A stretch of 64,000 bases of DNA, taken from NCBI GenBank assembly GCA_051252005.1, contig JBPOEZ010000001.1, forward strand, positions 62,001 to 126,000, read 5' to 3'. Numbering within the stretch: position 1 is the first letter of the stretch; each line of letters opens with the position of its first letter. The translations under genes were made by a program, and so were the position numbers. Under the pieces are notes generated by a model that worked only from the letters and a program-made list of their open reading frames with translations, searched no databases and was not told the origin of the DNA. This document shows positions 60,457 to 64,000 of the stretch, piece after piece. Source of the DNA: JACOMS01 sp051252005. GTDB lineage: Bacteria > Pseudomonadota > Alphaproteobacteria > Caulobacterales > Maricaulaceae.

Positions 60457-60714
60457 ATGAGAGAAAGCAAATATACGCCACTTCAGAGACATCTTACGAA
60501 CCTGCCGGATCGACGGTGGAACGCGTCTTTTGATGAAATTGAGCAAATACTTGGCTTCACACTCCCAGCGACTGCATCTAGCCACCCCGAATGGTGGGGC
60601 AATGAAGACCCTCAATTCACCAAGCATACACAGTGTAAAGCATGGATGAGCATCGGTTGGACGGTAAGTGACATAGACTTGGCCAGTAGAACCGTAAGGT
60701 TTCAGAAGGGGTAG
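60457..60714 (+). CDS. Small DUF7662-like protein after the defence operon
   Basis: 85 aa, ATG with GAGGG just before it. 'YTPLQRHLTNLPDRRWNASFDEIEQILGFTLPATASSHPEWWGN' fits a small domain with SFxEIExILG..LP.SA..H..WW.N, which I recall as DUF7662 and which often lies near restriction or nuclease genes; that name is from memory. Ends with 'DLASRTVRF', a beta strand. Probably in the same transcription unit as the R-M genes; might be a DNA-binding regulator. Confidence 0.7.
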   Translation: MRESKYTPLQRHLTNLPDRRWNASFDEIEQILGFTLPATASSHPEWWGNEDPQFTKHTQCKAWMSIGWTVSDIDLASRTVRFQKG

Positions 60715-61335
60715 GAGGCTGGGCAATGGCTCTACCTGAACCAAAGCTCCATACCGATAATAGGCTTTCCAAATATCCTAATTTGCACCGATAGGCGCTT
60801 AATGCGGCTTAGGAAGGTTAGAAGTGTATTGAATATCATGTCTTGTCCTTTTCATTCTGTTTAACGAAAAACACAACAACGTACGGATATGTGCTCTTGC
60901 ACCCGAAGGGCTGAAACATAGAGAAAGAGGCTCACCTTGCCTGAGTGCGGTTCGGCGGTACTGTTTTTAAGAGACAGCGGAAAGAAAACGACCTGACAAT
61001 AGTGTGTAGCTTATCAGTTTCTACAGCAATAAACCAAAATCCCTCAAACTGTCTGAAAGACACCTAATTAGGATCATGCGCTTAATGGCTTGCGCAGAGA
61101 CTATAATTTAGCAATAACGTGAAAGGATATATGGCTAATTCGTTTACTCACACGTAACCATTTACGTCTAGCCATGATGCGAGATAGTGTTTAAGTTCGA
61201 ATCGTTCCCCGCAAATGTTCGATCATGATGCAAAATTGGCCCCGAAAGGCCAAAAACTTACACACATTGTTACACACCGCACACATTAACACTATTTTTA
61301 TTGTTATATTTCAATTGCTTATGAATTAAGTTGTC
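60715..61335. other. Noncoding right end of the element
   Basis: About 620 bp without a convincing gene on either strand. It contains the right arm-type repeats (61258-61291) and ends at attR. It is A/T-rich in its last 150 bp and has no long inverted repeat. A decayed gene cannot be excluded in 60,720-61,200. Confidence 0.6.
61258..61291. repeat. Right arm-type integrase binding repeats
   Basis: CTTACACACATT, GTTACACACCGC and CACACATTAACA in tandem, closely like the run near attL (38344-38374). They lie 45-80 bp inside attR. Confidence 0.6.
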
Positions 61336-61390
61336 GGATTCAAAATCCCGTTCCTTTGGAGTGTCGGTTCGATTCCGACCACCCGTACCA
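61336..61390 (+). pseudogene. 3' half of the disrupted tRNA-Leu(CAA) gene, with attR core
   Basis: Starts with the 12-bp core GGATTCAAAATC (61336-61347) and continues through the variable arm (TTCCTTTGGAG), the T arm (GTCGG...CCGAC) and CACCCGTACCA. It is the direct continuation of the 5' half at 38228-38268. The 5' flank of this half here is element DNA, so no tRNA can be made from it. Confidence 0.93.
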
Positions 61391-61473
61391 CTGGAGTTTC
61401 CATTTTTGTTGACTTATTTCGCTTTTTTGCAATGCATTTACAAAATGCATTGGCTTGAAACGACTATGCTATG

Positions 61474-62385
61474 TCAAAGCGTTGGTTGAACGTGCAGCAC
61501 TTTGTGGTCACTGACTATTGCTAGGCACTTCATGTCTCCAGTTACAAATTTTTGTCGGTCTGAATTTGCATATGGGGAGCTAAAGGTAGCTGCCTTGTGA
61601 TCTGTGTTTTTTAAAATATAAGGTGATTTTGGGTGGACGACGATGATAGCGTGTGCTTTTTGCTTTAAGGTCTTTGCATCATTCGGTGTGGCTTTGAAAA
61701 ATAGTACGGAGTCTTTAATTCGGTTGTCTCTCGTAAAAGCATTCATGTTTGTGTCGAGGGTTAGGCCCTGAAAAATGCCAAACGACTCTTCTTCGTACAC
61801 CGAAACATCTGTACTCGCGCCATAAGCATTGCCACCTTGGTAAGAATATGAACTTACTTGTTTTGCCTCCGAAATAAACCCTATGGGTTTTCCGTAAACG
61901 ATCTCTTCGGAAGTGTATTGTTTATCCGCCAAGCTCGCTGAAACATTAAAAAGTTTGTCAAATGTTGTGCGTCCAAATGCATCTGAGTGGAAGTTTAGCG
62001 TTTGTAAATCTGCGTCGAATTTGATGTTTTCGGGGCTCAAGTCTATCCGCACAAACTGAGGTTCATCAAATTTATTCATTGCTTGCTTAAAGCGTTCCTT
62101 GAAGGCCTCAGATGTTTCATATTCATCTTTTTGAAAAATGGACTGGCTTAAATTATTAAACAGATCTGATAATTTCACTTCATTATAGTCGTTATTAAAT
62201 AAAGTGTTGCATTCACTCGTTAAATCTATTTCTTTTTGGGTAAGTTCTTTTTGCCATTCAACTTTATCTTTTGCTTTTTTAACCTTTGCTTTTTTTGCCT
62301 CTACCATGTTTTGAGCTACAGACCCCGAGCACCCTAGTAATAGAATGCCTGCAAGAGTGACAACGGAAATAAAAGCTCTATTTAT
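61474..62385 (-). CDS. Putative lipoprotein with ATA in place of a start codon
   Basis: From an ATG at 62307 the reading frame gives 277 aa that begin 'MVEAKKAKVKKAKDKVEWQ'. In the same frame just upstream is a perfect lipoprotein signal, 'NRAFISVVTLAGILLLGCSGS', reached from codon ATA at 62383-62385 with AGGTG about 8 nt before it; no ATG, GTG or TTG is in frame before the next stop. So either ATA is used as start or the start codon has mutated and the protein loses its signal. The mature part is Lys/Asp-rich and unknown. Located just outside attR. Confidence 0.55.
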   Translation of the reverse strand: MNRAFISVVTLAGILLLGCSGSVAQNMVEAKKAKVKKAKDKVEWQKELTQKEIDLTSECNTLFNNDYNEVKLSDLFNNLSQSIFQKDEYETSEAFKERFKQAMNKFDEPQFVRIDLSPENIKFDADLQTLNFHSDAFGRTTFDKLFNVSASLADKQYTSEEIVYGKPIGFISEAKQVSSYSYQGGNAYGASTDVSVYEEESFGIFQGLTLDTNMNAFTRDNRIKDSVLFFKATPNDAKTLKQKAHAIIVVHPKSPYILKNTDHKAATFSSPYANSDRQKFVTGDMKCLAIVSDHKVLHVQPTL

Positions 62386-62583
62386 GATGGCGGCACCTAT
62401 ATGTTTGCGAAAATAAAATCGTTCAAACGATTGCTATCTGTATTTCATGATGAAATTTCTGTCAATGAAATGAGCCATTCTTACAGGCAGGGTTTGTTTT
62501 CAACAAAACGCGCCGCCTAACGGTCAACCCCTGTGCAAATTTGTCTCTGGTCATTTGGTGGCAGGCTGCCTATATGAGGCTCC

Positions 62584-63207
62584 ATGAGTATTGATACACC
62601 GAATAAGCCGATTTTAGCGGCTGTGAAAGCCGTCCAGAAGCCGTCCCGCGAGGAAGCTATGGATGCTGTGCGAACTTTAATTGCTTGGGCTGGCGACGAC
62701 CCTAGCCGCGAAGGGCTGGTTGATACGCCAAAGCGCGTCGTGAATGCCTATAGCGAATGGTTTCGTGGCTATGATTTGAACGCAGCCGATGAACTCTCCC
62801 GAGTCTTTGAAGACGTGTCCGGTTATGACGACATGGTTATTCTGCGCGAGATCGATGTGGAAAGTCATTGCGAACATCACATGGCACCGTTCCTCGGTAC
62901 GGCGTTTGTGGCGTACCTACCCACTGACAAGGTCGTCGGGATTTCTAAACTCGTCAAAGTCGTCGAGATTTTCGCCAAACGTTTGCAAACCCAAGAGACG
63001 ATGACCGCACAGATCGCGAATGCCATTGATGAGGCGCTTAAGCCGCGCGGCACGGCCATCATGATTGACGCTGTTCACCAATGTATGAGTACGCGCGGCG
63101 TGCATCACCCGAATGTTTCTACCATCACAACACAGTTCACAGGCGAGTTTAAAACCAACCCAGCCTTACAAGAGCGGTTCTTGCGATTGATCGGGAAAAA
63201 CGGCTAG
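62584..63207 (+). CDS. folE: GTP cyclohydrolase I
   Basis: 207 aa. Makes dihydroneopterin triphosphate from GTP, first step of folate synthesis. Zinc ligands Cys96 and His99 ('SHCEHHMAPFLG') and Cys167 ('HQCMSTRGV') are present, as is 'GDDPSREGLVDTPKRV'. Decamer former. The DsbA-family gene starts 1 bp after its stop, so the two are co-transcribed. Confidence 0.97.
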   Translation: MSIDTPNKPILAAVKAVQKPSREEAMDAVRTLIAWAGDDPSREGLVDTPKRVVNAYSEWFRGYDLNAADELSRVFEDVSGYDDMVILREIDVESHCEHHMAPFLGTAFVAYLPTDKVVGISKLVKVVEIFAKRLQTQETMTAQIANAIDEALKPRGTAIMIDAVHQCMSTRGVHHPNVSTITTQFTGEFKTNPALQERFLRLIGKNG

Positions 63208-63208
63208 C

Positions 63209-63901
63209 ATGGCTAAGAACAGGGCCAAGAAGGCGTCTAAAGGATCTGGAAAACCAGCGGCAGTCACTGTTGATATTGTTTCGGATATTGTTTGCCCGTG
63301 GTGCTGGCTTGGTTCACGTTACTTCCAAATGGCGGCGAAAAAGTCGCCTCATGCCGTACAGCTTACTTGGCGGCCTTATATGCTCGATCCGAATGTCCCA
63401 GAAGGGGGCGTGCCTTATTCAGAGTACATGAAAGCCAAGTTTGGCTCCGGCCCATCCGACAAATTCAAAGCGATGCGGCAGGCGCTCGAAGAGGCCGCGC
63501 CGGCGGCTGGTATTAATTTCCGTTTTGGCGATATGCCCATGCGCCCCAATACGCTCGACGCGCACCGTTTAATGCGCTGGGCTGGCGGACAAGGTCTCGG
63601 CACGCAGGCGGCGGAAGCTCTGTTTAAAGCCTTTTTTGATGACCTTAAAGACGTCGGCGACAAAGCCGTGCTCGCAGATATTGCAGGCGAGATCGGTCTG
63701 GACAAAGCGCTGACAGCGGGATTGCTCGCGGGTGACGATGATAAGAAAACCGTCATGGAAGAAATCACGTTTTTCCAAAACCTCGGCGTAAGCGGCGTGC
63801 CGTGCTTTATTTACGGTGGCCAGTTCGCCGTACAGGGCGCACAGCCTCCCGAAACACATCTTGCCGCGATTGAAAAAGCCGCTAGTCTACCAGCAGAATA
63901 A
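63209..63901 (+). CDS. DsbA family oxidoreductase (FrnE-like)
   Basis: 230 aa. 'VDIVSDIVCPWCWLGSRYFQMA' gives the active CPWC at residues 29-32; the later 'NLGVSGVPCFIYGGQFAVQGAQPPE' is the cis-Pro loop. FrnE-type proteins are cytoplasmic 2-hydroxychromene-2-carboxylate isomerase/thiol oxidoreductase relatives; no signal peptide is seen, and the N terminus is Lys-rich. Function beyond disulfide chemistry is unknown. Confidence 0.93.
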   Translation: MAKNRAKKASKGSGKPAAVTVDIVSDIVCPWCWLGSRYFQMAAKKSPHAVQLTWRPYMLDPNVPEGGVPYSEYMKAKFGSGPSDKFKAMRQALEEAAPAAGINFRFGDMPMRPNTLDAHRLMRWAGGQGLGTQAAEALFKAFFDDLKDVGDKAVLADIAGEIGLDKALTAGLLAGDDDKKTVMEEITFFQNLGVSGVPCFIYGGQFAVQGAQPPETHLAAIEKAASLPAE

Positions 63902-63926
63902 ATTAGAATAAAACAGGATCTGTTCA

Positions 63927-64000
63927 ATGACCTTATTTCAAATTGTTGCGCTCTATGTCGCGATTAATCTCATACTCTTGGTGATTTTGACGATCCGTGT
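63927..64000 (+). CDS. Start of a membrane protein, possibly MAPEG family (truncated by window end)
   Basis: ATG at 63927 opens 'MTLFQIVALYVAINLILLV' then 'ILTIRV', a single hydrophobic helix like the start of MAPEG proteins. Only 24 codons are visible. Family call is tentative. Confidence 0.5.
   Translation, partial: MTLFQIVALYVAINLILLVILTIR

Larger units (their letters stand above)
38257..61347. mobile_element. Integrative mobilizable element in tRNA-Leu, about 23.1 kb
   Basis: Bounded by a 12-bp direct repeat GGATTCAAAATC at 38257-38268 (attL) and 61336-61347 (attR), the two halves of a tRNA-Leu(CAA) gene lying just outside. Inside: tyrosine integrase at the left end, a replacement tRNA-Leu, a conjugative coupling ATPase with membrane partners, a MOBQ-like relaxase with an oriT-like region, ArdA, a type I R-M operon with an NTPase-nuclease, and several unknown genes. 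No VirB-type mating-pair genes are visible, so it looks mobilizable rather than self-transmissible. Internal genes are visibly richer in A/T than the flanks. Confidence 0.9.

Noticed and set aside
61391..61473. Possible second element starting at attR
   Set aside because: No further core repeat or integrase is present to the right; the flanking low-GC lipoprotein gene alone does not show another insertion.
38228..64000. CRISPR array
   Set aside because: No regularly spaced 20-40 bp direct repeats were found; the CACAC runs at the element ends are short arm-type sites.

Overview
The window looks like an alphaproteobacterial chromosome carrying one clear integrated mobile element. The host assignment rests on the ATP12 chaperone, the alphaproteobacterial-type SerC with a serC-motif-like leader, the lipid A/Kdo genes and the HNE_0200-type diheme cytochrome; the mix recalls Hyphomonas/Maricaulis relatives, but this is inference from protein character only. 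Genes are densely packed, often with ATGA or GTGA overlaps.

Layout, 1-38 kb (core chromosome). 0-2.6 kb: end of a 2OG-Fe(II) oxygenase gene, ATP12 chaperone, OsmC protein, glycosyltransferase. 2.7-4.8 kb: BlaI/BlaR1-like repressor-protease pair with a tandem palindromic operator. 4.9-7.6 kb: lipoprotein diheme cytochrome c and beta-helix lipoprotein pair plus a small membrane protein. 7.8-11 kb: LLM oxidoreductase, Pif1-like helicase, MBL-like protein. 11.2-14.2 kb: serC and serA, with a leader RNA and an interspersed palindromic repeat. 14.2-18.2 kb: lipid A/Kdo genes (acyltransferase, lpxK, waaA, DUF374 acyltransferase), then a divergent phosphatase. 18.9-27.4 kb: penicillin-binding-protein activator, rsmI, yraN, BON lipoprotein, GNATs, MATE pump, two thioesterases, two MscS channels. 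27.5-30.5 kb: Pho-box-like repeats before an OprP-like porin and a Pit phosphate transporter. 30.6-36 kb: sulfotransferase and a btuB-F-C-D cobalamin uptake operon behind a cobalamin riboswitch. 36-38 kb: murI, a YqaA-like protein and a secreted protein.

38.26-61.35 kb is an approximately 23.1-kb integrative mobilizable element inserted in the anticodon loop of a tRNA-Leu(CAA) gene. The 5' half of the tRNA lies at 38228-38268 and the 3' half at 61336-61390, sharing a 12-bp core. The element encodes a tyrosine integrase and, next to it, an intact tRNA-Leu(CAA) that can replace the broken gene. It also carries a coupling-protein-like ATPase with membrane partners, a MOBQ-like relaxase with an oriT-like region, ArdA antirestriction, and a defence operon: hsdM-hsdS-hsdR overlapping a 1339-aa protein with an N-terminal NACHT/STAND-like NTPase and a C-terminal PD-(D/E)XK-like nuclease, followed by a small DUF7662-like gene. 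No mating-pair-formation genes are seen, so transfer would need a helper conjugation system.

61.4-64 kb: chromosome again, with a lipoprotein gene whose natural start codon reads ATA, folE, a DsbA-family oxidoreductase and the start of a small membrane protein. The most novel candidate is the NTPase-nuclease coupled to the type I R-M operon; the element's replacement of the tRNA it destroys is the most striking structural feature.
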